From the NCBI GenBank assembly GCA_020846875.1, contig JADLDB010000055.1:1-64000 (forward strand): DNA of 64,000 nt, written 5' to 3'. Made by a program: the position numbers and the translations under genes. The notes beneath the pieces were generated by a model. The model did not search any database. It saw nothing but the letters and a program-made list of their open reading frames with translations, and was not told where the DNA came from. Shown here piece after piece: positions 1 to 8,800 of the stretch (the stretch's first letter is position 1; every line of letters starts with the position of its first letter). Origin of the DNA: Myxococcales bacterium (lineage in GTDB: Bacteria; Myxococcota; Myxococcia; Myxococcales; Myxococcaceae).

Positions 1-1
1 C

Positions 2-994
2 CACACCAACTGGGATCCAAACGGCGAGCCCATCGGCTTCGATCGCGGGGGCAAGGCGCTGTTCCTCGAGGACGTGTGGCCCACCAACGAAGAGATCTCC
101 CTGGCGCTGAAGAACGTGAAGTCCGAGGCCTTCAAGAAGCGCTACGCGAACGTGCTCGCGGGCGACCCGCAGTGGCAGGCGCTCAAGGTGAAGGAAGGCG
201 CCACCTTCGAGTGGGACCCGAAGTCCACCTACGTGCGCAAGCCGCCCTTCTTCGACGGCATGCCGAAGGAGCCGGGACCCCTCAGGGACATCTCCGGTGC
301 GCGGGTGCTGGCGCTGCTGGGTGACTCCATCACCACCGATCACATCTCTCCCGCCGGCGACATCGACAAGAAGGGCCCGGCCGCGAAGTACCTGCAGGAG
401 CAGGGCGTCAAGCCGGAGGACTTCAACAGCTTCGGCGCGCGGCGCGGCAACCACGAGGTGATGATGCGGGGCACGTTCGCCAACATCCGCCTGAAGAACC
501 TGCTGGTGCCGGGCGTGGAAGGCGGCGTGACGAAGCACCTGCCGTCGGGCGAGCAGTTGTCCATCTACGACGCGGCGATGCGGTACCAGAAGGACGGCGT
601 GCCGCTGATCATCCTCGGCGGCGCGGAGTACGGCACCGGCAGCTCACGCGACTGGGCGGCCAAGGGCACCATGCTGCTGGGAGTGAAGGCGGTCATCACG
701 AAGTCCTTCGAGCGCATCCACCGCTCCAACCTCATCGGCATGGGCGTGCTGCCGCTCCAGTTCCAGCCGGGCGAGGACTCAGCGGCGCTGGGCCTCAAAG
801 GCGACGAGACGTTCAGCATCGCCGGCATCGCCGAGGGTCTGGCGCCGATGAAGAAGCTCCAGGTCACCGCGAAGGGCGCCGGAGGTGAGCGGACCTTCAC
901 CGTCACCGCGAGGATCGACACCCCCAACGAGCTCGACTACTACCGGCACGGCGGCATCCTCCAGTACGTGCTGCGGCACCTGGCCAGGAGCTGA
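2..994 (+). CDS. acnA: Aconitate hydratase AcnA, C-terminal part (5' truncated)
   Basis: Interconverts citrate and isocitrate in the TCA cycle (cytoplasmic, 4Fe-4S). Only the last ~330 residues are present; the reading frame is open from base 2, so the start and the cluster-binding cysteines lie upstream of the window. The visible part is the linker plus swivel domain. It shows the [11 protein letters not shown] motif, a [19 protein letters not shown] block and [16 protein letters not shown], all characteristic of the AcnA/IRP1 branch rather than AcnB. The stop is followed after one base by the stop of the convergent antiporter gene, leaving no room for a separate terminator. Confidence 0.96.
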   Translation, partial: HTNWDPNGEPIGFDRGGKALFLEDVWPTNEEISLALKNVKSEAFKKRYANVLAGDPQWQALKVKEGATFEWDPKSTYVRKPPFFDGMPKEPGPLRDISGARVLALLGDSITTDHISPAGDIDKKGPAAKYLQEQGVKPEDFNSFGARRGNHEVMMRGTFANIRLKNLLVPGVEGGVTKHLPSGEQLSIYDAAMRYQKDGVPLIILGGAEYGTGSSRDWAAKGTMLLGVKAVITKSFERIHRSNLIGMGVLPLQFQPGEDSAALGLKGDETFSIAGIAEGLAPMKKLQVTAKGAGGERTFTVTARIDTPNELDYYRHGGILQYVLRHLARS

Positions 995-995
995 C

Positions 996-2096
996 TCAGG
1001 CCCCGGCGGGCCTGGGCGGCAAGAGGTACAGCGTCACGGCGAACGTCAGGTAGACGAGCACCACCAGGGCGCCGACGAACCAGGCCGAGCGGCCGCTGAC
1101 GGTGACGAGCGCGGCCGTCATGGTGGCGATGAACATCATCAGCACGGCCCCGCCCCAGAAGTGCAGATCCATGGGCGTGGGCCCGACGACGTAGCTGAGC
1201 AGCACCAGCGCGGGCGCAACGAAGAGGGCAATTTGCGAGGCGCTGCCCAGGGCGATGCCCACGCTCAAGTCCAGCCGATCCTTGCGGGCGCCAGAGAAGG
1301 CCGAGGCCATCTCCGCGGCGCCGCCCACCAGCGGCACCACGATGAAGCCGACGAAGGCCGGCGTCATCTCGAAGGTGTGGGCCGCCTGCTCCACCGAGCC
1401 GACGAAGATCTCGCTGACCAGCGCCACCAGCACGGTGACGGCGGCCAGCGTGCCCAGCGCGACCGGCAGGGGCCAGGGCTGCTCGTGCTCCCCTTCCGGC
1501 TTCTTGCTGGCGAACGCGTCCCGGTGCGTCTTGAGCGAGAAGAGCAGGCTCAAGGCGTAGGCCACCATGAGGAGGACGGCCAGGCTGACGCTCAACTGGC
1601 CCGAGAGGCCCGGCGCGCCCGACGCGTCCACGCGCGAGACGGCCGACGGCATCACCAGCGCCACCGTGGCCAGGAAGAGCAGCCCCGCCTGGGTCCGCGC
1701 GCCCGAGCGGTTGTATTCCTGCTCGTGGTGGGCCAGCCCGCCCAGCAGCAACGACGCGCCCAGCATGAACAGCGTGTTGGTGACGATGGCCCCGGCGATG
1801 GACGCCTTCACCAGCAGGTACTGGCCGGCGCGCAGCGCGGCGAAGGCGATCACCAGCTCGGTCAGGTTGCCCAGCGTGGCGTTGAGCAGCCCGCCCACCA
1901 GGTCGCCCGTCCTGGCCGCCACCGACTCGGTGGCCTGGCTCAACAGCGCGGCGAGCGGGACGATGGCCAGCACCGCGAGGACGAAGAGGAGCGTGTGGGA
2001 CTCGGGCGCGAGCGCCTCGGCCGTAAAGACGGCGGGGACGAAGGCGAGCAGCCAGAGCAGAGGGTGGTGGCGCAGGTGCTGGAGCAGTCGTCCCAT
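996..2096 (-). CDS. Ca2+/H+ antiporter, CaCA/Cax family
   Basis: Inner-membrane cation/proton exchanger, probably Ca2+ efflux. The protein (~366 aa) has about 11 hydrophobic helices arranged as two homologous halves. Each half carries the acidic alpha-repeat of this family: GNLTELVIAF in the first half and GGAAEMASAF in the second, whose Glu residues are the family's ion-binding residues. An acidic/charged cytoplasmic loop separates the halves. The start is uncertain: ATG at 2096 gives the N-terminus usual for the family, but in-frame ATG at 2114 and GTG at 2141 are also open and none has a convincing ribosome-binding site. It lies downstream of, and on the same strand as, the START-like gene. 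Confidence 0.85.
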   Translation of the reverse strand: MGRLLQHLRHHPLLWLLAFVPAVFTAEALAPESHTLLFVLAVLAIVPLAALLSQATESVAARTGDLVGGLLNATLGNLTELVIAFAALRAGQYLLVKASIAGAIVTNTLFMLGASLLLGGLAHHEQEYNRSGARTQAGLLFLATVALVMPSAVSRVDASGAPGLSGQLSVSLAVLLMVAYALSLLFSLKTHRDAFASKKPEGEHEQPWPLPVALGTLAAVTVLVALVSEIFVGSVEQAAHTFEMTPAFVGFIVVPLVGGAAEMASAFSGARKDRLDLSVGIALGSASQIALFVAPALVLLSYVVGPTPMDLHFWGGAVLMMFIATMTAALVTVSGRSAWFVGALVVLVYLTFAVTLYLLPPRPAGA

Positions 2097-2156
2097 GGAT
2101 CCGGTGCCCACCATACTCTCGGGGCCGCGGGGACACCCCACCTGGTGTCGCGGTGC

Positions 2157-2726
2157 TCAGCGCGACGCCTGGACGATGCGGTTCACCTCGCCCAGCGCCG
2201 CGCTGCGCTGCGCCGGCTCGACGATGAAGGGCGAGAGCATTCCCCCCGGCTCGGTGTGGATGACGTGCTCGACCTTCACCCTGCCGCCTTCCTGCGGCGT
2301 GAAGGTGAAGCTGGCGTCGATTAACGGGATCCGCACGTCGCCGTTCTTCGGGGGCGGCGCGTCCTTCACGTTGGAGTGGATCTCGACCCGGCACACGCCG
2401 CCCGGGAGCTCCTTGCGGGTGCGCCGCACCACCGAGTCGCGGGGGCTGACCAGGGGCGGCTCGATGCGATCCCACGTCACCAGCTCGTTGGGCGCCTCCG
2501 ACAACACCTTGCGGGACACCACGTGCGGCTCGCCGGGCTCCACGCGGCCCGAGCCGAAGGCCCTCCCGCACAGCTCGCTCACCTTGCCGATAGTGACGGC
2601 CGTCACCCGGAACTCCTGCCAGGACGAGCCCGCCACCTTCCGCGCCTCGAGCGTGACGCCGTCCTTCTCCGACACGCGGCTGAAGTCACTCAACCCTGCC
2701 AGCACCACCAGCACCCAGGCCGTCAT
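2157..2726 (-). CDS. Exported START/SRPBCC-like protein
   Basis: Hypothetical protein of 189 aa. It opens with a short hydrophobic segment (MTAWVLVVLAGLS) that may be a signal peptide. The rest looks like the START/SRPBCC fold: alternating strands, a central TWDRIEPPL segment and a C-terminal amphipathic helix (EPAQRSAALGEVNRIV). Such domains bind lipids or other hydrophobic ligands in a deep pocket; the ligand here is unknown. The ATG at 2726 is chosen because a strong AGGGAGGG ribosome-binding site lies about 7 bases upstream, although the frame stays open further. It is divergent from the TetR gene at 2887 and upstream of the Cax antiporter on the same strand. Confidence 0.65.
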   Translation of the reverse strand: MTAWVLVVLAGLSDFSRVSEKDGVTLEARKVAGSSWQEFRVTAVTIGKVSELCGRAFGSGRVEPGEPHVVSRKVLSEAPNELVTWDRIEPPLVSPRDSVVRRTRKELPGGVCRVEIHSNVKDAPPPKNGDVRIPLIDASFTFTPQEGGRVKVEHVIHTEPGGMLSPFIVEPAQRSAALGEVNRIVQASR

Positions 2727-2886
2727 CGCGCCGCCCTCCCTGCCGGGGCCTTCTGTCTGTCGATGCCCGTGCTCATGTGTCCGCCGCCTCGCCGGACCAG
2801 GAAGCCCAGGCGCCCCTGTTGCCAGCCCGGGAAGAATAGCGAGTAAACCTTCACATTTTCGACTCACGTTCGGGTTTGATGGGCGC

Positions 2887-3555
2887 ATGGCGACCCAGCG
2901 GCGCGTCACCCCTCGGAAGCGGCCCTCTCAGGGGCGCTCGAAGGCCACGGTGGAGGCGATCGTGCAGGCCACGGCTCGCGTTCTCTTGAAGGACGGCTAC
3001 GAGGCCTGCACCACCAACCGGGTGGCCGAGACGGCGGGGGTGAGCATCGGCTCGGTGTACCAGTACTTCCCCAACAAGGAGTCGCTGGTGGTGGCGGTGA
3101 TGGAAGGGCACCTCGGCCAGATGCAGGAGGCGCTGGCGCGCAGGCTGGGCGAGCTGTCCGACGCGGACCTGCCCACGGTGGTGAAGAGCATGGTGGGCGG
3201 CATGCTCGAGATGCACCGCATCCAGCCCAGGCTGCACCGGGTGCTCCTGGAGCAGGTGCCGCGGATCGGCGCCTTGAAGCGGCTCCACGAGCTCAACGAT
3301 CAATACGAGCCGCTGGTGGCCGCGTGGCTGGAAGCGCACCAGGAGCAGCTCGAGCTGCCCAACCCCGGCGCCGCCGCCTACGTGATGATCGCCGCGGTGG
3401 AGGGCGTCGTGTCGCGGGTGATGCTGGAGAAGCCAGGCTGGGTGGAGCTCGGCGTGCTCGAGCCCCAGCTCACCCGGTTGATCCTCGGCTATCTCGCGCC
3501 GCACCTGGTGCCCATCACCAGGCGAGCGCCGTCACCAGCTCCGGCCGCTCCGTGA
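2887..3555 (+). CDS. TetR/AcrR family transcriptional regulator
   Basis: DNA-binding repressor of 222 aa. The N-terminal HTH (about residues 20-66) has the standard TetR pattern, with TTNRVAETAGVSIGSVYQYF as recognition helix and turn. It follows a basic leader (RRVTPRKRPSQGRSK). The C-terminal helical domain is the ligand/dimer part and ends in a Pro/Ala-rich tail. The first ATG giving a normal TetR N-terminus is at 2887. It is divergent from the START-like gene across a 160-base AT-richer spacer, so that gene is a plausible target. Its last 41 bases overlap the 3' end of the convergent NRDE-family gene. Confidence 0.9.
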   Translation: MATQRRVTPRKRPSQGRSKATVEAIVQATARVLLKDGYEACTTNRVAETAGVSIGSVYQYFPNKESLVVAVMEGHLGQMQEALARRLGELSDADLPTVVKSMVGGMLEMHRIQPRLHRVLLEQVPRIGALKRLHELNDQYEPLVAAWLEAHQEQLELPNPGAAAYVMIAAVEGVVSRVMLEKPGWVELGVLEPQLTRLILGYLAPHLVPITRRAPSPAPAAP

Positions 3556-4255
3556 AGGGCGTGCGATCGGGCCGGCCGTCGGCCCAAAAGACGCGGCTGT
3601 GCGCCAGGGGCTCGCGGCGGAAGAGCACCAGCGCGCTGCGGGTGCCGTAGTTCCAGGCCGGCGCCTCCACGCACACGCCTCCCAGTGGATCGTCCGGCTT
3701 GCCGCGGGCGAGCAGCGAGAAGAGCGCCTCGGGCCGCGGCTCGGCGCCACCGGGGGACACCGCCGGCCAGGCCTCGCGGATCAACGCCTGCCGGGAGTGA
3801 TCGTCCCCGCCCAGGCTGCGCTCGGTGATGACGTGCAGACCCGGCCCGAGCGCGTCCTGCAAGAGCGCCTGCCCGTCGCTCCAGGTGACGAAGGCACCCA
3901 ACGCGTCGGCGTAGAAGAGGTGGAAGGCGTTGTACCGCGAGGGCGCGAGGTCCTTGAGCCGCGCGTGGAGCGCCCGGGCCGACTGCGCGCGCAGGGCGTC
4001 CACCACCAGCGCGCCACGGGACTCGCGGTCTGCAAACCTCTCGGCAGGGAAGCGGTTGGTGACGCCCACGAAGAGCCCGTGCACGTTGAGCCCCAGCCAG
4101 GTGCCGCCGGCCTGCTCGTCGCGCGGCGCCACGAAGGGCTCGCCCGGCCACCGCCTGGGCCCCGTCGCAGGGCGATCGAGCACCTCGTCGCGGTTGGCGG
4201 CGACGATCAACGGCGCATGCGGGTGCTGCCGAACGCTGACGATCAGGGTACACAT
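3515..4255 (-). CDS. NRDE family protein (TANGO2-like)
   Basis: Cytoplasmic protein of 246 aa in the NRDE superfamily, related to eukaryotic TANGO2. The N-terminus shows the family block MCTLIVSV followed by the diagnostic ANRDE motif (about residues 19-23), then GGTWLGLN and GVTNR. The Cys-2 N-terminus resembles N-terminal nucleophile hydrolases, but the biochemical role of bacterial members is not settled. The gene starts 6 bases from the divergent TetR gene and overlaps the preceding TetR gene at its 3' end. No clear ribosome-binding site precedes the ATG. Confidence 0.88.
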   Translation of the reverse strand: MCTLIVSVRQHPHAPLIVAANRDEVLDRPATGPRRWPGEPFVAPRDEQAGGTWLGLNVHGLFVGVTNRFPAERFADRESRGALVVDALRAQSARALHARLKDLAPSRYNAFHLFYADALGAFVTWSDGQALLQDALGPGLHVITERSLGGDDHSRQALIREAWPAVSPGGAEPRPEALFSLLARGKPDDPLGGVCVEAPAWNYGTRSALVLFRREPLAHSRVFWADGRPDRTPFTERPELVTALAW

Positions 4256-4260
4256 GAGGT

Positions 4261-4890
4261 GTGCGAGACAAGCAGCGAGAAGAGACCCGCCGGAAGCTCT
4301 ATAACGCCGCGCTCGAGGTTTTCCGACGAGACGGCGTGGACAAGTGCCGCATCGAGGACATCGCGCAGATCGCCGAGGTGAGCCGCGCGGCCTTCTACTT
4401 CCACTTCCCCACCAAGGACGACGTGCTGCTGGAGCTGTTGCTGCAGGGTGAGGCGCCGGTGTCCGCGGCGATTGAAGCCCTGAGCGAGAGGGCGCCGCTG
4501 GAGGACCTGCTCAACGCCATCACCGACTCGATGGCGGACTTCTGGCAGGGCGAGCCCCGGCTGGTGCTGGACGTCTTCTCGGTGACGCTGCGCCGCACGG
4601 CCGTGGTCACCGATCGCGAAGCGGTGGAGGTGCGCGCGCTGGTGGGCCAGCGCTTCAGGTCCGCCGCCGAGCGCGGGGAGCTCTCGCCGCTGGTGCCGTC
4701 CGAGGCCCTGGCCGACTTCTTCCTCCTGTCCTGCATGGCCACCATGGCCTCGTGGACCACCAGCGCCATCATGCCGCTCAAGGACATGCTGCGGGGCATG
4801 AGCCTGTTGTTCTTGAACGGCGCCCGCGGGGTCACCTCGCCCGCGCCGCCGCCCGCCCCGCCGCCGCCCGCGAAGGGCAAGAAGGGGTAA
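4261..4890 (+). CDS. TetR/AcrR family regulator, probable acyl-CoA metabolism
   Basis: Repressor of 209 aa with an N-terminal TetR HTH (IEDIAQIAEVSRAAFYFHF, about residues 29-47) and a helical ligand domain. It ends in a Pro/Ala/Lys-rich tail. An in-frame stop lies just upstream, so GTG at 4261 is the earliest possible start. It is followed after 5 bases by an SDR of the 2,4-dienoyl-CoA reductase type, so the two are probably cotranscribed. I infer that the regulator senses acyl-CoA-type ligands, as FadR-like TetR proteins do. The start faces the NRDE gene with only 5 bases between the start codons. Confidence 0.9.
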   Translation: MRDKQREETRRKLYNAALEVFRRDGVDKCRIEDIAQIAEVSRAAFYFHFPTKDDVLLELLLQGEAPVSAAIEALSERAPLEDLLNAITDSMADFWQGEPRLVLDVFSVTLRRTAVVTDREAVEVRALVGQRFRSAAERGELSPLVPSEALADFFLLSCMATMASWTTSAIMPLKDMLRGMSLLFLNGARGVTSPAPPPAPPPPAKGKKG

Positions 4891-4895
4891 GCGCC

Positions 4896-5681
4896 ATGTC
4901 CGTCTTCCGCGAAGGGCTGTTCCAGGGAAAGCACGTCTTCATCACCGGCGGCTCGTCCGGCATCAACCTGCAGATCGCCCACGCCTTCGGCGCGCTGGGC
5001 GCGAAGGTGGCGATCAACGGCCGCAAGCCCGACAAGCTGGACGCGGCGGTGAAGGGCCTGCGCGAGCAGGGCCTGCGGGCGGAAGGCTACGCGGCGGACG
5101 TGCGCGACTACCCGGCGCTGGACGCGGCCCTCGCCGCCGCGGTGACGGCGCTCGGCCCCCTGGACGTGCTGGTGTGCGGGGCGGCCGGCAACTTCCCCGC
5201 GCCCGCGGTGGCCATGTCCTCCAACGGCTTCAAGGCGGTGATGGACATCGATCTGCTGGGCAGCTTCAACGCCTGCCGCGCGGCCTTCGAGAAGCTGAAG
5301 AAGCCGGGCGCCGCGGTGATCGCCATCTCCGCGCCCCAGGCCGGCCACCCGTACATGCTGCAGGCCCACGTCTGCGCGGCGAAGGCCGGCGTGGACATGC
5401 TGGTGAAGTCGCTGGCGCTGGAGTGGGGCGGCGCGGGCGTGCGGGTCAACTCCATCTGGCCCGGGCCCATCGACGACACCGAAGGGATGGCGCGCCTGGC
5501 CGGCGATCCCGAGACGAAGCGGAAGGTCGAGCAGGCCATGCCGCTGCAGCGCTTCGGCACCAAAGACGAGGTGGCCCAGTTGGCCGTCTTCCTCGCCTCC
5601 GACGCGGCCCGCTACTGCACCGGCGGCGTCTACCCCGTGGACGGTGGGATGAGCCTGGTGGGCAACGCGCTGATGTTCTGA
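4896..5681 (+). CDS. SDR oxidoreductase, 2,4-dienoyl-CoA reductase type
   Basis: Short-chain dehydrogenase of 261 aa, cytoplasmic and NADP(H)-dependent. The Rossmann motif is TGGSSGI near residue 17, and CGAAGNF corresponds to the NAG motif. The usual YxxxK catalytic motif is replaced: the Lys is present in CAAKAGVDML but the Tyr is not. Loss of the Tyr with retained Lys matches peroxisomal-type 2,4-dienoyl-CoA reductases, which reduce dienoyl-CoA intermediates during oxidation of unsaturated fatty acids. The C-terminus ends with the family-typical VDGGMSLVGN. An AAGGGG ribosome-binding site precedes the ATG. It follows the TetR gene after 5 bases. Confidence 0.88.
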   Translation: MSVFREGLFQGKHVFITGGSSGINLQIAHAFGALGAKVAINGRKPDKLDAAVKGLREQGLRAEGYAADVRDYPALDAALAAAVTALGPLDVLVCGAAGNFPAPAVAMSSNGFKAVMDIDLLGSFNACRAAFEKLKKPGAAVIAISAPQAGHPYMLQAHVCAAKAGVDMLVKSLALEWGGAGVRVNSIWPGPIDDTEGMARLAGDPETKRKVEQAMPLQRFGTKDEVAQLAVFLASDAARYCTGGVYPVDGGMSLVGNALMF

Positions 5682-5823
5682 CCGCTTCGTCCGCCTGGCT
5701 CATTGTCAGACAGCGGGGCGGACAGTCCCCCACACCTCGCACCGCGCGCTGTGAAAAGTGTGCGACGTGCACCGGGCGCGTAGCGCACCGCCTCGCGTCC
5801 CCTCGAAATCACGGGTGGGACGC

Positions 5824-5839
5824 TGGCCCACCCCTTGCT
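5824..5839 (+). promoter_or_regulatory. Possible sigma-54 (-24/-12) promoter element
   Basis: TGGCCCACCCCTTGCT matches the spacing of the sigma-54 consensus (TGGC, 7 bases, TTGC). It would start transcription near 5850, only 4 bases before the protease ATG at 5854. That would place the GAGG ribosome-binding site outside the mRNA, so the match may be chance or the message leaderless. Confidence 0.3.
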
Positions 5840-5853
5840 CGAGGCAGCGCCCC

Positions 5854-8800
5854 ATGCGCGCCATTCCCCAAGTCCGCGGCTGGCTGGCAGTCCTCGTCCT
5901 CGCGGCCGCGTGCGCTGACGCCCCGGGGCCCGGGCCCTCGGGCACCTCGCGCGCCGCCGTGAGCGCCGCCCCCGAGCCCTTGGCGGACCCCACCCCCGCG
6001 CTCGCCGCCCAGGCTGCCTTCCGCGCGTGGCTCGACGACTACCTCGCGGCGTCGCCCAGCCGCCGGCCGGCGCTGGAGGAGAAGGGCGTGAGGCTCGCCT
6101 CGGCGCGGCGTCCCTTGCTGCGCGCGCTGTTGCTGCAGGAGCCGGAGCTCGCGTTGACCATGGCGCTGACGCCGGTGGAGCGCCTCGCGCTGCCCCCCTC
6201 CATCGCCGCCGAGGTGGAGGCTTGGCGCGACGGCCGGGGCACGCTGCACGTCATCGGCGCGCTGGCGGAGGATCCGTCGGTGCCCCTGCCCGTGGAGCGC
6301 TTCGTCAGCTTCGACGGCGAGGACGAGCTGTTGCGCGCGGGCGTCTTCGGAGCGCGGCTGGCCCAGGTGACGCGGCCAGGCGTCCGCCTGCACGGTGTGG
6401 CCCTGGACGGCGTCATCGCCCTCACCGAGTCGCGGCTGCGCCGCCTCTTCCCCACGGAGCCCCGCACCCTGCCCGTCGAGTTCCCGAAGGCCTGCCCGGT
6501 GTCGAAGAAGCGCGCGGAGGCGGCCCTGATCTTCCACGCCGGCGACGAGCTGCTGGGCTTCTGCGTGCCGGCCCACGCCGCGGAGTACGACGCCGCGCTG
6601 GGCGCCGCGGAGGAGCAGGACGCCGCCGGCGACGGCCTGCCTCCGGCGTCGTCGTGGACAGAAGGCCCCAAGACGCTCCTCTTCATCCGCGTGGACTACT
6701 CGGACGATCCAGGCGATCCGATCTCCCAGTCGTCCGCCGAGGCGTTGATCAACACCCAGGTGAACAACTTCTTCGGCGCCAACTCCTTCGGGAAGACGTC
6801 CCTGTCCACCACGGTGACGCCCACGCTGCGCCTGCCGAAGACGAAGGCCGAGTACCAGACGAACCAGAACTACTCGCAGTTGATGTTCGACGCGCGGGCC
6901 GCCGCCACCGCCGCGGGCTACACGCTGGCCAACTTCCAACTGGAGATCGTCGGCTTCAAGTCCACCTTCTCGGGCTGGGCGGGGCGCGGCTACGTGGGCG
7001 GCAAGGGCACCTGGCTCAACGGCAACTTCAGCCTGCGCGTCACCGCGCACGAGCTGGGCCACAACTACGGCGTGTACCACGCGAACTTCTGGAGCGCGGG
7101 CAACACGGTCATCGGCGCCGGCTCCAACCAGGAGTACGGCAACCCCTTCGACGTGATGGGCGGCGGGCAGGAGCACTTCCAGGCCTGGTTCAAGCGGCGC
7201 TTTGACTGGGTGACGAGCCCCGAGGTGGAGGCGGTGGCGGCCAGCGGCACCTTCCGGATCCAGGCGCTGGAGCAGCCTGTCGCCAGCGGGCTGCACGCGC
7301 TCAAGGTGCGGCGCGACGCGCAGAAGGACTACTGGGTGGAGTTCCGCCCGGGCCCCAACAACGTGCGCCTGCGCAACGGCGCGTCGCTCAACTGGGGCTA
7401 CCCGTCGAACACCGGAGCGCACCTGCTGGACGTGACGCCCGGCGACGGCAGCCGCTCCAACTCCGCCCTCACCATCGGTCGCACCTTCAGCGATCCGCTG
7501 GCCGGCATCCACCTCACGCCGGTGGGGCTGGGCGGCACCACGCCGCCGTCGCTGGACGTGGTGGTGAACCTGGGCGCCTTCCCCGGCAACCGTGCGCCCA
7601 CGGTTTCGCTGGCCGCCAGCGCGCTGGCGGTGGCTGCCAACGGCCTGGTCACCTTCACCGCGACGGCGAGCGACCCCGACGGCGATGCGCTGGCCTACCA
7701 CTGGGACTTCGACGACGACACCCTGGGCCCCAACGCGGCCGTCGCTCCCAAGACCTTCGGCGCGGCCCGGACACACCACGTGGCGGTGACGGTGAGCGAC
7801 ATGAGGGGGAAGACGACCACGGCCTCGCTGCTGGTCACCGTCGGTGCGCCCACCACCTTCACCCTCTCGGGCGCGGTGACCCACTCCGGCGTGGGCCTCG
7901 CGGGGGTGCGCATCTCTGACGGCACGCGCGCCACCTTCACCGCGTCCGACGGCCGCTACTTCCTCACCAACGTGCCAGCCGGCAGCGTCACCGTCACCGC
8001 GACGAAGCCGGACTTCACCTTCACCCGCGGCTTTGCGGCCCCGCTGGCGGTGAGCGCCGACGCGCCGGGCCTGGACTTCACCGCCGCGGCCATCACCGGC
8101 TACCGCATCCAGGGGAAGGTGACCGCGGGAGGCGCCGCCGTGGCGGGCGCGGTGGTGAGCGACGGCAGCCGCACGGCCACCACCAACGCCTCGGGCGACT
8201 ACACCCTCAACGACGTGCCCACCGGCCGCTATACGATCACCGCCACGAAGGCCGGCTGGCAGTTCAGGGAGTCCGGCTTTCAGAATCCGCTGGACGTGAT
8301 GGGCGGCAACCTCACCAACCACAACTTCTACGCCTCGGGGACCTACCTGCAGGGCACCCTGCCCGCGTCGATCGCCACCGCGCCCACCGTGACGGACGGC
8401 GTGCGCACCGTGACGGCCACCCAGCCGCAGCCGGGCTTCCCCTGGAACTACTTCCTCTCTTCGGTGCCCAACGGCACCTGGAACCTCGTCGCCAGCGCGC
8501 CCGGCGTGACGTTGACGCCTGCCGGCTTCACCAACCCGGTGACGGTTTCCGGCGGCATGGCCCGCAGCAACCTCGACTTCCAGGTGGCGAGCGGCACCAC
8601 CTACACGGTGTCCGGCACGGTGCGCACCGGAGGCACGCCGCTGCCTGGCGTCACCGTGAGCGACGGCACCCGCACCGCCACCACCGACTCCCTGGGCCGC
8701 TACGTGCTGGTGGGCGTGCCGGCGGGCAGCCACACCCTGACGCCGGCGCTCGCGACGTACTCCTTCGTGCCGACGACGCTGAGCGTCACCGTCTCCACCG

